A stretch of 64,000 bases of DNA from assembly GCF_012273515.2 (NCBI RefSeq), contig NZ_CP050975.2, positions 1,984,001-2,048,000 on the forward strand, given 5' to 3'. Origin of the DNA: Streptomyces sp. RPA4-2 (GTDB lineage: Bacteria > Actinomycetota > Actinomycetes > Streptomycetales > Streptomycetaceae). A program made the position numbers and the translations under genes. Positions 63,631 to 64,000 of this stretch are shown here, one piece after another. The notes below the pieces were generated by a model. The model searched no databases. It saw only the letters and a list, made by a program, of their open reading frames with translations, and was not told the DNA's origin. Each line of letters begins with the position of its first letter. The first letter of the stretch is position 1.

Positions 63631-64000
63631 TCAGCGCCTGCCGAAGCCGTGGCGCTCCTCCACCGCCTCGATGTGGTCGGCGACCTCGACCACGATCACC
63701 CGGGTGTCCGGCACGGTGGCGCGCCACCGATGGCGCACTCCGCCCGTGAGGTACAGCGTGTCGCCGCGCCCCAGACGGTGCGCGCGGCCCTCGGCCTCGA
63801 CCTCGACGGCGCCGTCGGCGACGTACATCAACTTGTCGTTGCGGTGCTGGAGTTCGCGGCCCTCCTCGTGGTCACCGACGAACTCCGTGGCGTGCAACTG
63901 GTGGTGACCGCGCACCAGGGGGCGCGTGCGGGCTTCGGAAGCGCAGCCGGCACCGTCGTCGGCGCGCACGACATCGACGCTGCACGCCGGGTCGGCCGCG
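63631..64000 (-). CDS. Cupin-domain protein, 5' end beyond the window (probably XRE-cupin regulator)
   Basis: At least 123 residues, open to the window edge. The cupin barrel reads HQLHATEFVGDHEEGRELQHRNDKLMYVADGAVEVEAEGRAHRLGRGDTLYLTGGVRHRWRATVPDTRVIVVEVADHIEAVEERHGFGRR, with cupin motif 1 approximated by EFVGDHEEGRELQHRNDKLMYVADG and motif 2 by GDTLYLTGGVRHRW. In Streptomyces this C-terminal domain commonly follows a helix-turn-helix domain, which here would lie past 64000. A plausible start is not visible inside the window; ATG 63969 would cut the fold. Confidence 0.65.
   Translation of the reverse strand, partial: AADPACSVDVVRADDGAGCASEARTRPLVRGHHQLHATEFVGDHEEGRELQHRNDKLMYVADGAVEVEAEGRAHRLGRGDTLYLTGGVRHRWRATVPDTRVIVVEVADHIEAVEERHGFGRR

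Overview
The window is chromosomal DNA from a high-GC actinomycete, almost certainly Streptomyces. GC is very high with strong third-position bias, GTG/TTG starts are common, and twin-arginine signals are frequent. The gene order (metN; argH; an argC-J-B-D-R operon; pheST; infC-rpmI-rplT; glnA4-type glutamine synthetase) resembles, from memory, the S. coelicolor SCO1557-SCO1620 core region. I see no tRNA, rRNA, CRISPR array, insertion sequence, prophage or biosynthetic cluster.

Layout. 0-9.4 kb: 3' part of a MetN ATPase behind a Cys/Met-rich leader uORF, a HAD phosphatase, two small membrane proteins, a GNAT, a sigma-like factor, a secreted glycerophosphodiesterase, a PlsC acyltransferase, an MFS exporter with its TetR regulator and palindromic operator, and an aldo/keto reductase. 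9.5-12.3 kb: argH and argG. 12.4-17.1 kb: a PPOX protein with a leaderless-type promoter, an L,D-transpeptidase-like protein, and a three-gene flavin electron-transfer module (ferric-reductase-like oxidoreductase, double FMN-binding protein, ApbE). 17.1-22.0 kb: argR, argD, argB, argJ, argC as one operon with overlapping stop/start codons; ARG-box-like sites precede argC and argG, so ArgR probably represses both units.

22.3-33.5 kb: DUF5997 beside a LysR-like binding domain without HTH, a frameshifted DUF6314 gene, a degenerate histidine phosphatase, a GNAT, a MocR regulator and EamA transporter that share one CATG as opposing start codons, DUF1918, a Tat-exported GH10-like hydrolase, 3-hydroxybutyryl-CoA dehydrogenase, two small proteins, a Nudix hydrolase and a TPR regulator. 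33.8-43.9 kb: SpoIIE-type phosphatase, pheT/pheS, orphan histidine kinase, frameshifted SpoU methyltransferase, rplT/rpmI/infC. infC seems to start at AUC and to follow a U-tract attenuator.

43.9-54 kb: DUF1844, SseB-like protein, a beta-lactamase-fold hydrolase, a mycosin-type subtilase overlapping a 789-residue disordered membrane protein, an amino acid deaminase/aldolase, a DUF2510 protein and a triply frameshifted secreted HAD hydrolase. 53.5-58.7 kb: a gamma-glutamylation pathway (GlnA4-like synthetase, aldehyde dehydrogenase, SDR, and a divergent FadR regulator with gamma-glutamyl hydrolase). A ~41-bp tandem array copied from the 3' end of the last gene follows. 59-64 kb: LysR/TDT transporter pair, a PAS-SpoIIE phosphatase, a metal-receptor-like protein, and a cupin regulator cut by the edge.

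Six apparent frameshifts in three conserved genes mostly sit in or beside C/G homopolymers, which suggests assembly errors as much as gene decay. The most unusual regulatory signals are the metN leader peptide, the shared-start MocR/EamA pair, the infC leader and the tandem array. Start choices, operators and promoters are read by eye; no searches were run.
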